Assembly (NCBI RefSeq): GCF_022271435.1
Contig: NZ_JAFIQY010000003.1
Span: 186,001 to 250,000 of the forward strand
DNA length: 64,000 nt
Origin: Streptomyces monomycini
GTDB lineage: Bacteria > Actinomycetota > Actinomycetes > Streptomycetales > Streptomycetaceae
Direction: 5' to 3'
Shown: positions 10,224-19,412 of the stretch, piece by piece
Position numbering within the stretch: position 1 is the stretch's first letter
Layout: each line of letters begins with the position of its first letter
Notes under the pieces: model-generated
Told to the model about the DNA's origin: nothing
The model's input: only the letters and a program-made list of their open reading frames with translations
Database searches by the model: none
Translations under genes and position numbers: made by a program

Positions 10224-10346
10224 CGCCGCTGCTTCATGTTGCGGTTGGCGCGCTGCTTTTCATCTTGGACGCGCGCTCCTCTCGTCGCGGTTCGCGCGCT
10301 TCCTCTCGCCGCGGTCGGCGCGGCGCTTCGCGTTGCGGTCCGTGCG
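10224..10346. repeat. Five imperfect ~24-bp tandem repeats
   Basis: Units start at 10224, 10251, 10274, 10297 and 10321 and are 23-27 bp long. Each begins CGC(T/C) or CGGCG, has a pyrimidine-rich middle and ends in a GCGGT-type GCG tail. They fill most of the 276-bp gap between iolG and the sugar porter. No gene is seen there. Confidence 0.65.
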
Positions 10347-10448
10347 CCACCCCACGCCACAGCGCGCGTTCCGGCCTGCCCGGAATGGTGACGCGAACCG
10401 CGTCACCGGCCGAAAGGCCTGCGCCAAGAAGAACTGGAGCCGCTGCCC

Positions 10449-11996
10449 ATGTCCGCACTTGGCAGGCCTTCCTCCCCCTCCACACCTCCCACACCGTCCA
10501 CACCATCCAGCACTTCTACAACATCCACACCATCGGCACCGTCCATGTCTTCCAAACTCAACACATCATCTGAACCTCACACCACCTCCACCTCGTCCGC
10601 TCCTCCCGTCTCCCCCACCCCTCGCAACGCCAAGCGCTTCATCATCGGTATCGCTGCCATCGCCGCTCTCGGCGGCGCCCTGTTCGGTTACGACACCGGC
10701 GTCATCTCCGGCGCGCTCCCCTTCATGGAGGCGCACTTCGGCCTCACCTCACTCGGTGAAGGCATCATCACCAGCGCCCTGCTGATCGGTGCGGCATTCG
10801 GGTCGCTGACCGGCGGGCGCATGTCGGACAAGCTGGGGCGGCGCGCCGCGCTGCTGTGGGCGGGCGCGGTGTTCATCGGCGGTGCCGTGGCCGTGGCGCT
10901 CGCCCCCACCGTCGTCTTCATGGTCGCGGCGCGCTTCGTGCTCGGTCTCGCGGTGGGCAGCGCCTCGGTGATCACACCGCTGTACCTCTCGGAGATCGCA
11001 CCACCGCACATCCGGGGCCGGCTGGTCTCCTTCAACTCCCTCATGATCGTCAGTGGGCAGCTGCTGGCCTACCTGATCAACGCGGTCCTCGCCCGGTGGG
11101 AAGCGTGGCGCTGGATGCTGGGCCTGGCGACGCTACCGGCCATCGCCCTGTTCGTCGGGCTCTTCTTCCTGCCGGACACGCCACGCTGGTACATCAGCAA
11201 GGGACGTACGGAACAGGCCGCGAAAGTTCTGCGGCGCACCCTGCCCGCCGAGGAGGCCGAGGGGGAGCTGGACCGCATCGGCCAGGCCCGCGCGATGGAG
11301 GCCGACGCGCGGCGCGGCGTCCGGCAGGAACTGCGTACGCCCTGGGTACGGCGCATCCTGCTCATCGGCGTCGGGCTGGCGGTCGTCCAGCAGATCACCG
11401 GCGTCAACGCGGTCATCTACTTCGCGCCGAAGATCCTGGAGTCCACCGGCCTGGGCACCAACGCCGCGATCACGGCCACCATCGCGGTCGGCGCCATCTC
11501 CGTCGTCGCCACCGCGATCGGCATGTCGCTGATCGACAAGGTCGGACGACGACCGATGCTGCTCACGGGCCTTTCCGGAATGACCGTCTCACTGGCCCTA
11601 CTGGGGGCCTCCTTCCACCTCCCGAGGTCCACCGGAGTCAGCTACCTCGTCCTCGCCCTCATGGTCCTCTACATGGGCTTCATGCAGGCGACCTTGAACA
11701 CCGGAGTCTGGCTGCTGCTCGCCGAGATGTTCCCGCTGACGGTGCGCGGGCTGGCCATGGGCGCGACCGTGTTCGTGATGTGGCTGGCCAATTTCACGGT
11801 GGCGCTGGCGTTCCCGGTACTTCTCGACGCGGCGGGCGCGAGCATCACCTTCTGGCTCTTCGGCCTGATGTGCGTGATGTCCCTGCTCTTCTGCAAGCGG
11901 TACGCCCCGGAGACCAAGGGGATGGCCCTGGAGGACCTGGAGCACGAACTGCGCAGAGCGGGCAGCGGGGACGATGGTGGGGAGGCGCGGACGTGA
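10449..11996 (+). CDS. iolT: Sugar porter family MFS transporter (probable inositol importer)
   Basis: A 515-residue, 12-helix major facilitator of the sugar porter family. The signatures are LFGYDTGVISGALPF in helix 1, GGRMSDKLGRRAALLW in loop 2-3, QQITGVNAVIYFAPKIL in helix 7 and YAPETKGMALEDLE at the end. Its location directly after iolG suggests proton-coupled inositol uptake. The ATG at 10449 has a GGAG 9 bp upstream. It adds about 58 residues made almost only of Ser, Thr and Pro before the first helix; an internal ATG at 10545 lacks a ribosome binding site. Typical homologues have a much shorter N-terminal tail. Confidence 0.85.
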   Translation: MSALGRPSSPSTPPTPSTPSSTSTTSTPSAPSMSSKLNTSSEPHTTSTSSAPPVSPTPRNAKRFIIGIAAIAALGGALFGYDTGVISGALPFMEAHFGLTSLGEGIITSALLIGAAFGSLTGGRMSDKLGRRAALLWAGAVFIGGAVAVALAPTVVFMVAARFVLGLAVGSASVITPLYLSEIAPPHIRGRLVSFNSLMIVSGQLLAYLINAVLARWEAWRWMLGLATLPAIALFVGLFFLPDTPRWYISKGRTEQAAKVLRRTLPAEEAEGELDRIGQARAMEADARRGVRQELRTPWVRRILLIGVGLAVVQQITGVNAVIYFAPKILESTGLGTNAAITATIAVGAISVVATAIGMSLIDKVGRRPMLLTGLSGMTVSLALLGASFHLPRSTGVSYLVLALMVLYMGFMQATLNTGVWLLLAEMFPLTVRGLAMGATVFVMWLANFTVALAFPVLLDAAGASITFWLFGLMCVMSLLFCKRYAPETKGMALEDLEHELRRAGSGDDGGEART

Positions 11997-12334
11997 AGCC
12001 GTGAGGACGTGAAGCCGTAAAGAGGTGCAGAGGTGGGCTGCGGTACGGAGGGACGAGGGCCGAACAGCGCCCCACCGTCTCTCCCCATCCGCACCCCTCC
12101 CCCTCTAGCTGCCCTTCTCCATCTCCCCCTTCTCCATCCCGTGACAGCGATGCCCCGTTCGTCACAGCTGTCACCATTACGCGGGTCTTCCGTCACAGCC
12201 GATCAACAGGCCCTCGCCCCTGCTCACCTGCTGTCGTTCACCGGGCACAGGCTGAGTGATCACCAAACCGCGTGCGGTTCTTCCGTCGGCTCCCCGGGCC
12301 GTCACCGCGCGCGGCCGAGGGAGGTGCGAGACAG
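11997..12334. other. Gene-free stretch with 16-bp duplication and polypyrimidine tract
   Basis: The 14-mer GGACGTGAAGCCGT occurs at 11989-12002 (spanning the iolT stop codon) and again at 12005-12018. A C/T-rich tract occupies roughly 12071-12140, and GTCACAGC-type words recur at about 12140-12200. No coding region or clear promoter is supported. Confidence 0.5.
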
Positions 12335-12538
12335 ATGACCGACCGCAGACTCTGGTCGTACAAGGAGATCGCCGCACACATCCGAGTCCAACCCGACACC
12401 GTGCGGTCCTACCGGAAACACGGGCTACTGCCGCCACCGGACCTGGTGGAGGGCGGCAGACCGTACTGGTTCGCCGACACCATCCGCACCTGGGTCGCCC
12501 AGCGCCCCGGACACGGCGGGCGCCGCGACAAGGACTGA
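12335..12538 (+). CDS. Small helix-turn-helix protein (MerR/AlpA-like)
   Basis: A 67-residue protein starting MTDRRLWSYKEIAAHI, with GGGAGG 10 bp upstream. Residues 7-45 give a winged-helix pattern, YKEIAAHIRVQPDTVRSYRK followed by HGLLPPPD, as in MerR-type and excisionase-like DNA-binding domains; GGRPYWFADTIRTWV is the following helix. There is no effector or dimerisation domain. Such small proteins are common in Streptomyces; the target is unknown. A hairpin follows 17 bp after the stop. Confidence 0.65.
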   Translation: MTDRRLWSYKEIAAHIRVQPDTVRSYRKHGLLPPPDLVEGGRPYWFADTIRTWVAQRPGHGGRRDKD

Positions 12539-12555
12539 CGCCTCTCCCTCCCAGC

Positions 12556-12580
12556 GCCCCGCGCAATCGCCGCGCGGGGC
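12556..12580 (+). terminator. Hairpin after the small HTH gene
   Basis: Perfect 9-bp arms GCCCCGCGC and GCGCGGGGC with a 7-nt loop, 17 bp beyond the stop codon; no T-tract. Confidence 0.55.
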
Positions 12581-12605
12581 CTCCGCAACCCGGCTGCGGC
12601 GGCGC

Positions 12606-12611
12606 TACGCT
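12606..12611 (+). promoter_or_regulatory. -10 element for a leaderless transcript
   Basis: TACGCT ends 6 bp before the ATG of the ketopantoate reductase-like gene, so initiation would fall at or next to the A of the start codon. No ribosome binding site is present. The -35 region is weak. Confidence 0.45.
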
Positions 12612-12617
12612 CGGCGC

Positions 12618-13565
12618 ATGCCGTGCCTACCCGTACCGGCCGAGCCTGTTCGCATCGCTGTGATCGGCGGCGGCGCGATCGGCGGATTCGTGGCGACACT
12701 GACCTTCCTGACCGGGCACGACGTCACACTGTGCCGGCGCACACCGGTGGACCGGCTCGTCCTGGAAACGGACGGCGAGGTCATCGACGCCCCGATACGT
12801 TTCGCCGTCGATCCGGAGACGGCCGAGCCCGCGGACTGGGTCTTCCTGGCCACCAAGGCCCAGGACACCGCGGGCGCCGGCGGCTGGCTGCGCCGGCTCT
12901 GCCACTCGGGCACGGTCGTCGTCGTACTCCAGAACGGCATCGACCACACCGCACGCGTGGCCCCGCACACCCCCGACGGCACGGACATCCTGCCCGCGGT
13001 GATCTACGCGTCGGCCGAATGCACCGCCCCCGGCCGGGTCAGGCACTACGCGGGCAACGAGATCCACGTACCCGAAGGACCGTTGGCCACCCGTCTCGCC
13101 GATCTCCTCGCCGCCGGCCGTCTCAAGGTCGTACCCGCTCCGGACTTCACGACGGTCTCCTGGAAGAAGCTCCTCACCAACCTCGCGGCCAACCCGCTCA
13201 CCGCCCTCCTCCAGCAGCGCATGGGCATCTTCACCGACCCCGGTATGGCCGCCCTCGCCCGGGACATTTTGGACGAGGCGGCCGCGGTCGCGCGGGCGGA
13301 GGGCGCGCACGTTCACGAGGCCGACATCGACCGCGTACTGGAGATGTACGCGATGGTTCCGCCGGACGGCGGCTCGTCGATGCTCTACGACCGCCTGGCC
13401 GGCCGCCCCATGGAGCACGAACACATCACGGGCGCGGTGGTACGTGCCGGTGAACGCCACGGCATCCGCACTCCGCTCAACGGGATGCTGCTCACTCTTC
13501 TGCGCGCGGTCGACCGCGGAATCGCCGCCGGGAAGAACACCGGCGAACGGCAAACGAAGCCGTAA
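12618..13565 (+). CDS. 2-dehydropantoate 2-reductase-like oxidoreductase
   Basis: A 315-residue protein of the ApbA/PanE fold. Residues 11-25 give the NADP-binding VRIAVIGGGAIGGFVA, FLATKAQDT and VVVLQNGIDH are PanE segments, and TVSWKKLLTNLAANPLTALL includes the catalytic lysine and asparagines of the helical domain. PanE reduces ketopantoate to pantoate for CoA synthesis, but many actinobacteria have several such paralogues with other 2-keto substrates, so the symbol is withheld. The gene appears to be translated from a leaderless mRNA. Neighbours give no pathway hint. Confidence 0.75.
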   Translation: MPCLPVPAEPVRIAVIGGGAIGGFVATLTFLTGHDVTLCRRTPVDRLVLETDGEVIDAPIRFAVDPETAEPADWVFLATKAQDTAGAGGWLRRLCHSGTVVVVLQNGIDHTARVAPHTPDGTDILPAVIYASAECTAPGRVRHYAGNEIHVPEGPLATRLADLLAAGRLKVVPAPDFTTVSWKKLLTNLAANPLTALLQQRMGIFTDPGMAALARDILDEAAAVARAEGAHVHEADIDRVLEMYAMVPPDGGSSMLYDRLAGRPMEHEHITGAVVRAGERHGIRTPLNGMLLTLLRAVDRGIAAGKNTGERQTKP

Positions 13566-13618
13566 GAACCGGGCTCGTCACCCGGGCATCTGAGTACCCG
13601 CGCGTGTACACCCAGGGG

Positions 13619-13648
13619 TTGACATCACTATGTCTTTACATGCACGCT
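13619..13648 (+). promoter_or_regulatory. Promoter with an IolR-like operator in its spacer
   Basis: TTGACA (13619-13624) and CACGCT (13643-13648) are separated by 18 bp. The spacer contains ATGTCTTTACAT (13630-13641), with ATGT/ACAT arms. Its core TGTCTTTACA differs by one base from the iol box TGTCCTTACA. The following Gfo/Idh gene is thus likely in the same regulon. Confidence 0.55.
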
Positions 13649-13783
13649 GCGACGGAGCTTCGGTGGCCCCCAAGGCTGAAGAGTCGAGCCACGAGCCGCC
13701 CAAGCCTCTGAGGTCCCTGAAGCCTTGCGAAGAAACGCTTCCTCAACCGGTCGCCGTCCACCCCGGACGACAGGAGTCGGCAC

Positions 13784-14854
13784 ATGAAGATCGGCCTGAT
13801 CGGCGCCGGACGCATCGGAGCGTTCCACGCCGAGACCTTGAAGTCCGTCCCCGGCGTGGACAGCGTCGTCGTCGCCGATGCCGACGCGGCCCGCGCACGC
13901 GTGCTCGCGGACACCCTCGGTACCGAGGCAGCCGAAACCCTCCCCCGGATGTACGCGGACGGCCTGGACGGCGTGGTGATCACCGCCGCGACGAGCGCGC
14001 ACGCCGAACTGATCCACCAGGCCCTGGACGCCGACGTGCCGGTCTTCTGCGAGAAGCCAGTGGCGCTGGACGTCGCAGGGACGCTCGACGTGGTGAAACG
14101 TTCCGGCGCCGGCACCGTCCCCGTACAGATCGGCTTCCAGCGGCGTTTCGACCGTGGCTACCGGGCCGCCCGCGAGGCGCTGCGGTCCGGCGATCTCGGC
14201 TGGCTCCACACGCTCCGCGCCTGCACCAGCGACCAGTCGCCGCCGCCCGCGGCCTTCATCCCCTCGTCCGGCGGCCTCTTTCGCGACTGCAGCATTCACG
14301 ACTTCGACATCCTGCGCTGGCTCACCGGCCGCGAAGTCGTCTCCGTGTACGCGCAAGGCGCCAACCGCGGCGCCCCCTTCTTCGCCGACGGCGACGACGT
14401 GGACACCTGCGCCGCCCTTCTGCGCTTCGACGACGACACGTTGGCCACGGTCACCGCGACCCGCTACAACGGCGCGGGCCACGACGTCCGCCTGGAAGTG
14501 TGCGGCTCCAAGGGCGCGCGCATCGTCGGTCTCGACGACCGGGCCCCGCTGCCGAGCGCCGAACCGCATGTCTCCTGGCGGCAGTCGGCCCCGTACGCGA
14601 CGTTCATGCAACGTTTCCGCGATGCGTACGTCACCGAGCTGAGCGCCTTCGTGGACGTGGCCGCCGGCCGTACGAAGAACCCGTGTTCGCCCGCCGAGGC
14701 CTTGGAGGCGCTGTACGTCGCCGAGGCGTGCGACCGCTCCCGCCGCACCGGCGAGGCGGTGAGAGTCGCGGACGTGCGCGCCGCCGCGGAAGCCGCAGGA
14801 GAAGCGGGTGCGTACGGCCGCGACGGCGCACGCCCCTCGGAAAGCGCGGAGTGA
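13784..14854 (+). CDS. Second Gfo/Idh/MocA dehydrogenase, probable inositol 2-dehydrogenase paralogue
   Basis: A 356-residue dehydrogenase with MKIGLIGAGRIGAFHAETL at the start, FCEKPVALD as the lysine motif and GGLFRDCSIHDFDILRWL containing the catalytic Asp and His. AGGAG lies 7 bp upstream of the ATG. It is only distantly similar to the iolG product at 9150. Sharing of the iol operator suggests a role with another inositol stereoisomer or an inosose; that is inference. The last 30 residues are Ala/Gly-rich and likely disordered. It converges on the antiporter gene. Confidence 0.8.
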   Translation: MKIGLIGAGRIGAFHAETLKSVPGVDSVVVADADAARARVLADTLGTEAAETLPRMYADGLDGVVITAATSAHAELIHQALDADVPVFCEKPVALDVAGTLDVVKRSGAGTVPVQIGFQRRFDRGYRAAREALRSGDLGWLHTLRACTSDQSPPPAAFIPSSGGLFRDCSIHDFDILRWLTGREVVSVYAQGANRGAPFFADGDDVDTCAALLRFDDDTLATVTATRYNGAGHDVRLEVCGSKGARIVGLDDRAPLPSAEPHVSWRQSAPYATFMQRFRDAYVTELSAFVDVAAGRTKNPCSPAEALEALYVAEACDRSRRTGEAVRVADVRAAAEAAGEAGAYGRDGARPSESAE

Positions 14855-14874
14855 ACGAAAGCCCGCAAACGCCC

Positions 14875-14910
14875 GGAGTGGGCGGAGAGGGCGGAGTGGG
14901 CGGAGAGGGC
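14875..14910. repeat. 18-bp tandem duplication
   Basis: GGAGTGGGCGGAGAGGGC occurs twice in direct succession between the convergent Gfo/Idh and antiporter genes. No function is visible. Confidence 0.7.
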
Positions 14911-14934
14911 GAGCGAAAAGGGAAGGCCCCCCAC

Positions 14935-16155
14935 TCACCAGGACTCCGACGCGCCCTTCCGCGGCCCTTCCGGAATCGGCGCCAGCCCTTCCGCACCCGC
15001 CCGCAGCCGCATGGCCACCAGCGGGAAGACCAGCACGGAGATCATCGCCGCCCCCACCATGGCCGCCGCCTCGCCGGCGTCGAGCACACCGCTGTCCTGG
15101 CCGATCGTGGTGATCGCGACGACCAGGGGCAGCGCCGTCGACCCGTACAGCATCAGCGCGGCGCGGTCCTTGCGGCCCAGGTCGCGCGGCGCGAGCAGGA
15201 CGAGCGGCAGTCCGCGTACGACGAGCAGCAGTACGAGGAAGAGCGGGAGCAGCAGGAGTGAGCGTCCGTTCTCGAAGAGGGACGACAGGTCGAACTCGAC
15301 GCCGGTGACGATGAAGAACAGCGGCACCAGGAAGCCGAAGCCCATCGCCTCCAGCCGTCCGAGGATTTCCTGACTGCTGTCCGGCGCGGCCTCGTGCAGT
15401 ACGAGCCGCATGATGATCCCGGCCGCGAACGCGCCCAGCAGGATGTCCAGCCCGAACACCTGCGAGATGCCGAGCATCACGGCCAGCAGCAGGACGAACA
15501 GCCGGATGGCGAACTGGCCGCTGCTGTGCAGCGTGCGGGCGATGATCCGGTAGAACCACATGGGGCTGGGCTTCAGGGCCCAGTAGACGGCACCGGCGGT
15601 CAGCAGCGCGAAAGCGAAGAGCAGGATGGTCGATTCGCCGGGGTCGCGTCCGCTGAGCAGCAGCGCCATCGCGATGATCGGCCCGAATTCGCCGACCGCA
15701 CCGGTGGCCATCATCACCGATCCGAAGCGGGTTCCCAGGTCGCCGGAGTCGCGCAGTACGGGCAGTACGGTGCCGAGCGCCGTACTGGTGAGCGCGGTGC
15801 CGACCACGATCGCCTTGGTGAAGTCGCCGGCGGCGAAACCGAGAGCGACGGCCAGGCCGAGGACGAGCGCGACGATCCATGCGTACCCGGCGCGCTTGAG
15901 GGTGTCGCCGCGGACCTTGGCGAACTCGATCTCGTACCCGGCGATGAACATCAAGGTGGCCAGTCCGAGGTCGGAGAGGGCGTTGATGACTTCTCCGGAG
16001 TGCGCCCAGCCCAGGACGTCCGGGCCGATCAGGATGCCCAGCACGATCTCGAAGATGACCAGGGGTACGGGCAGCCAGCGGCCGAGGCCGTATGCGAGGA
16101 GCGGGGCGGCCACGGCGATCGCCATGATCAATACGAGCGTTGCGGACTGCGACAT
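14935..16155 (-). CDS. Cation:proton antiporter (CPA2/KefB-type)
   Basis: A 406-residue membrane protein with about 12 hydrophobic helices and no C-terminal TrkA domain. IFEIVLGILIGPDVLGWA, LMFIAGYEIEFAKV, GTALTSTALGTVLPVLRD and FFIVTGVEFDLSSL match the Na+/H+ exchanger (PF00999) fold of KefB-like proteins; the STALGT segment is in the unwound-helix ion site. Exchange of Na+ or K+ for H+ is inferred from family. The start MSQSATLVLIM has only a weak purine-rich site upstream; a GTG six codons earlier is possible. Confidence 0.82.
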   Translation of the reverse strand: MSQSATLVLIMAIAVAAPLLAYGLGRWLPVPLVIFEIVLGILIGPDVLGWAHSGEVINALSDLGLATLMFIAGYEIEFAKVRGDTLKRAGYAWIVALVLGLAVALGFAAGDFTKAIVVGTALTSTALGTVLPVLRDSGDLGTRFGSVMMATGAVGEFGPIIAMALLLSGRDPGESTILLFAFALLTAGAVYWALKPSPMWFYRIIARTLHSSGQFAIRLFVLLLAVMLGISQVFGLDILLGAFAAGIIMRLVLHEAAPDSSQEILGRLEAMGFGFLVPLFFIVTGVEFDLSSLFENGRSLLLLPLFLVLLLVVRGLPLVLLAPRDLGRKDRAALMLYGSTALPLVVAITTIGQDSGVLDAGEAAAMVGAAMISVLVFPLVAMRLRAGAEGLAPIPEGPRKGASESW

Positions 16156-16564
16156 AAGCCGCTTTTCTACCACAAAGGGAAGATCATCCCTGTGTCGCGG
16201 GTCGACGCACCGGGCGCCCATCCCGCCCCGTCAGCCGACACGCCCGTCCGCACACACCACAGCCACAGCCACAGCCGCAGCGATCACACCCGGAAACCCG
16301 CGCCGCTACCGATAACCACCGTGCAGCGTGTCCCCGGCGCGACGCTCCCGAAACTTCCGCGCCCTATCGCGCGCCGCCGCGACAAGGGAACCCTCGGAGG
16401 CCCACTCGGAGAGCACCCGCCGTCACGCCCCGCGAAGCATCCCGGACCGTACGGGACCGCCGGAGCGCCACGCAACCAAGCGCCCAGCGGGCCGCCGAAG
16501 GCCACGCCACCTCCGCCCCACACCCCTCCAGCGCAAGCGGACACCTGACGTCCACACCTGGCAT
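16156..16564. other. Gene-free stretch between antiporter and copper genes
   Basis: About 400 bp of high-GC sequence in which no frame resembles a protein family. It contains a short CCACAG repeat near 16255-16280 and an imperfect inverted repeat CACAAAGGGA...TCCCTGTG at 16171-16194, just upstream of the antiporter start, possibly an operator. Confidence 0.4.
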
Positions 16565-16585
16565 CTATACCCCCTAGGGGTATAG
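16565..16585. promoter_or_regulatory. CsoR-type copper operator
   Basis: Perfect 9-bp arms CTATACCCC and GGGGTATAG around a CTA centre. Adjacent C and G tracts flanked by TATA are the hallmark of CsoR sites in front of copZ-copA in Streptomyces. CsoR would release this site on binding Cu(I). The csoR gene is not in the window. Confidence 0.85.
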
Positions 16586-16699
16586 AGTTGAGATCGTCGG
16601 GAAACACCGGGGACTCTCGGGACTCCGGATTTCCCACGCCACCCGTGCATGGCAGTGAAAACTTCGAGCACGGCGACCACACGCACCAAGGAGAGACCC

Positions 16700-16996
16700 A
16701 TGACTGCCGAACAGACCAACGGTTCCTGCTGCTCCCCCGAGGGTTCCTGCAACTCCGGGGCCACCGACGTCCAGGTGGGCGACGTGACCACCACCTACAA
16801 GGTGAGCGGTATGACCTGCGGTCACTGCGAAGGCGCCGTCTCCGCCGAGATTTCCGAGATTCCGGGCGTGCACTCGGTACAGGCGTCCGCCGCCACCGGC
16901 CTGGTGACCGTCGCCTCCAAGGCCCCGCTCGACGAGGCCGCCGTGCGCGCGGCGGTCGACGAGGCCGGCTACGAACTCGAAGGCCCGGCGGCCTGA
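16700..16996 (+). CDS. copZ: Copper chaperone (heavy-metal-associated domain)
   Basis: A 98-residue protein. The HMA domain occupies about residues 32-95 with [17 protein letters not shown], the MxCxxC Cu(I)-binding loop, and a typical beta-alpha-beta-beta-alpha-beta end. The N-terminal 25 residues contain SCCSPEGSC, an additional cysteine cluster that may bind metal. The start follows AAGGAGAG. It is 5 bp from copA and downstream of the CsoR-type operator; it would carry Cu(I) to the ATPase. Confidence 0.92.
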   Translation: MTAEQTNGSCCSPEGSCNSGATDVQVGDVTTTYKVSGMTCGHCEGAVSAEISEIPGVHSVQASAATGLVTVASKAPLDEAAVRAAVDEAGYELEGPAA

Positions 16997-17001
16997 GCCC
17001 G

Positions 17002-19314
17002 ATGACCGGTACGACCGCACAGGCGCGGGTCGAGCTCGCCATCGGCGGCATGACCTGCGCCTCGTGCGCGGCGCGCGTGGAGAAGAAGCTCAACCGGATG
17101 CCGGGCGTCAGCGCCACCGTCAACTTCGCCACCGAGAAGGCCCGGGTCGAGTACGGCGACGAGGTATCGGTCGACGACCTGATCGCGACCGTCGAGAAGA
17201 CGGGCTACACCGCGCAACGGCCCGCGCCCGCCGCATCCACGAAACCGTCGGGGCCGTCCCCGGCCGGCGCTTCGGGTCAGGACGCCGACGCCGCGTCCAC
17301 CAGGGAGGACGGCTCAGGCGCTCACGACCGGGAACTGGCCGGACTGCGCCAGCGGCTCCTCGTCTCCGTCGCGCTGGCCGTTCCCGTCGTCCTGCTGTCG
17401 ATGGTCCCCTCGCTCCAGTTCGACAACTGGCAGTGGCTGTGCCTGACGCTGGCCGCGCCCGTCGTGGCCTGGGGCGCGTATCCCTTCCATCGGGCCGCCT
17501 GGACGAATCTGCGGCACGGCGCCGCCACGATGGACACCCTGGTGTCCCTCGGGACGCTCGCCGCCTTCGGCTGGTCCCTGTGGGCACTGTTCTTCGGTGA
17601 CGCGGGGATGCCCGGTATGCGGCACGGTTTCGACTTCACGGTGGCCCGCGCGGAGGGCTCCTCGGCCATCTACCTGGAGGCAGCGGCCGGGGTGACGGCG
17701 TTTCTGCTCCTGGGCCGCTACCTGGAGGCGCGCTCCAAGCGGAAGGCGGGCGCCGCGCTGCGCGCGCTGATGGAGCTGGGCGCGAAGGACGTGGTGCTGC
17801 TGCGGGGCGGGCGTGAGGTGCGCGTCCCGGTGGAGCAGCTGGCCGTCGGCGACCGGTTCGTCGTACGCCCCGGGGAAAAGATCGCCACGGACGGCACGGT
17901 CGTGGAGGGCTCCTCCGCCGTCGACGCTTCGATGCTGACCGGCGAATCGGTACCGGTCGATGTGGCCCCCGGTGACGGTGTGACGGGCGCGACGGTGAAC
18001 ACCAGCGGCCGGCTGGTGGTCGAAGCCACCCGGGTCGGCGGTGACACGCGGCTGTCGCGCATGGCGGCCCTGGTCGAGGACGCGCAGAGCGGCAAGGCCG
18101 ATGTGCAGCGGCTCGCCGACCGGGTTTCCGCCGTCTTCGTCCCCGTCGTGCTGCTGGTGGCGCTCGGCACGTTGGCCGGGTGGCTGCTGGCGACCGGCGA
18201 TGTGACCGCTTCGTTCACGGCGGCCGTCGCCGTACTGATCATCGCCTGTCCCTGCGCTCTCGGCCTGGCGACGCCCACCGCCCTGATGGTCGGAACGGGC
18301 CGAGGCGCCCAGCTCGGCATCCTCATCAAGGGGCCCGAGGTCCTGGAGTCCACCCGTCGCATCGACACCGTCGTGCTGGACAAGACCGGCACGGTGACCA
18401 CGGGGCGGATGAGTCTGCACGAGGCCGTGCCGGCGCCGGGCGTCACGGCGGACGAGCTGTTGCGGCTGGCCGGGGCGCTGGAGCACGCCTCGGAACATCC
18501 GATCGCGCGCGCTGTCGCCGAGGGAGCCCGCGAGCGCCTGGGCGAGCTGCCGGAGCCGGAACATTTCGAGAACGTGGCGGGCCTCGGCGTACGTGGCGTG
18601 GTGGAAAACCGTCGTGTCCTCGTCGGGCGCGAACGGCTGCTGCGCGAGAACACGGAAGGCGGGACGGCGTCCAGTGCCCTTCCGGAGGCGCTGAGCGCCG
18701 CCAGGGAGGCCGCCGAAGCCGCGGGGCGGACCGCCGTACTCGTCGGCTGGGACGGGCAGCCACGCGGCCTGCTGTCGGTTGCCGACACCGTCAAGGAGGG
18801 CAGCACCGAAGCGGTACGCCGGCTGCGCGAGCTGGGGCTGTCTCCAGTACTGCTGACCGGGGACAATCAGGCGGTGGCCGACGCCGTGGCAGCCGAGGTG
18901 GGCATCGACGAGGTGATCGCCGAGGTGCTGCCCGAGGACAAGGTCGCGGTGGTCGAGCGGCTCCGCGGCGAGGGCCGCAGCGTGGCGATGGTCGGCGACG
19001 GCGTCAACGACGCGGCCGCCCTGGCCGCCGCCGACCTGGGCCTGGCGATGGGGACCGGTACGGACGCGGCCATCGAGGCGGGGGACCTGACCCTCGTACG
19101 CGGCGATCTGCGGGTCGCGCCGGACGCCATCCGGCTGGCCCGCCGGACACTCGCCACGATCAAGGGAAATCTCTTCTGGGCCTTCGGATACAACGTCGCG
19201 GCCGTTCCGCTGGCGGCGGCCGGCCTGCTGAACCCGATGATCGCGGGGGCGGCGATGGCCTTTTCTTCGGTCTTCGTGGTCAGCAACAGCCTCCGGTTGC
19301 GGCACTTCCGCTGA
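17002..19314 (+). CDS. copA: Cu(I)-translocating P1B-type ATPase
   Basis: A 770-residue copper export ATPase. One N-terminal HMA domain has [16 protein letters not shown]; the transmembrane CPC motif is at residues 416-418 in [21 protein letters not shown] is in the actuator domain; D460 of DKTGTVTTG is the phosphorylated aspartate; HP is in [14 protein letters not shown]; and [18 protein letters not shown] is the hinge. Eight helices are expected. The real start is [17 protein letters not shown], 5 bp after copZ; the open frame continues upstream through copZ only as antisense-like sequence. It is co-transcribed with copZ. Confidence 0.94.
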   Translation: MTGTTAQARVELAIGGMTCASCAARVEKKLNRMPGVSATVNFATEKARVEYGDEVSVDDLIATVEKTGYTAQRPAPAASTKPSGPSPAGASGQDADAASTREDGSGAHDRELAGLRQRLLVSVALAVPVVLLSMVPSLQFDNWQWLCLTLAAPVVAWGAYPFHRAAWTNLRHGAATMDTLVSLGTLAAFGWSLWALFFGDAGMPGMRHGFDFTVARAEGSSAIYLEAAAGVTAFLLLGRYLEARSKRKAGAALRALMELGAKDVVLLRGGREVRVPVEQLAVGDRFVVRPGEKIATDGTVVEGSSAVDASMLTGESVPVDVAPGDGVTGATVNTSGRLVVEATRVGGDTRLSRMAALVEDAQSGKADVQRLADRVSAVFVPVVLLVALGTLAGWLLATGDVTASFTAAVAVLIIACPCALGLATPTALMVGTGRGAQLGILIKGPEVLESTRRIDTVVLDKTGTVTTGRMSLHEAVPAPGVTADELLRLAGALEHASEHPIARAVAEGARERLGELPEPEHFENVAGLGVRGVVENRRVLVGRERLLRENTEGGTASSALPEALSAAREAAEAAGRTAVLVGWDGQPRGLLSVADTVKEGSTEAVRRLRELGLSPVLLTGDNQAVADAVAAEVGIDEVIAEVLPEDKVAVVERLRGEGRSVAMVGDGVNDAAALAAADLGLAMGTGTDAAIEAGDLTLVRGDLRVAPDAIRLARRTLATIKGNLFWAFGYNVAAVPLAAAGLLNPMIAGAAMAFSSVFVVSNSLRLRHFR

Positions 19315-19382
19315 CGGATGCGTGCGACGCGGGCTTTTTTCGCCTTCACAACTTCCCTACAACTGACACAACACCCATACGG

Positions 19383-19412
19383 AAGGGCCTCGATCTGCAG
19401 ATCGAGGCCCTT
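19383..19412. terminator. Perfect 30-bp palindrome, bidirectional terminator-like
   Basis: The two 15-bp halves, beginning AAGGGCCTCGATCTG, are exact reverse complements with no spacer. It lies 68 bp after the copA stop codon and could end copA transcription rightward and a small RNA leftward. Confidence 0.6.

Noticed and set aside
16364..16564. 66-codon minus-strand frame upstream of copZ
   Set aside because: No ribosome binding site or homology pattern; ends in the operator region.
16588..17001. CopA extended upstream through copZ
   Set aside because: The extra residues do not resemble any protein; copZ in another frame has an HMA motif and its own ribosome binding site.
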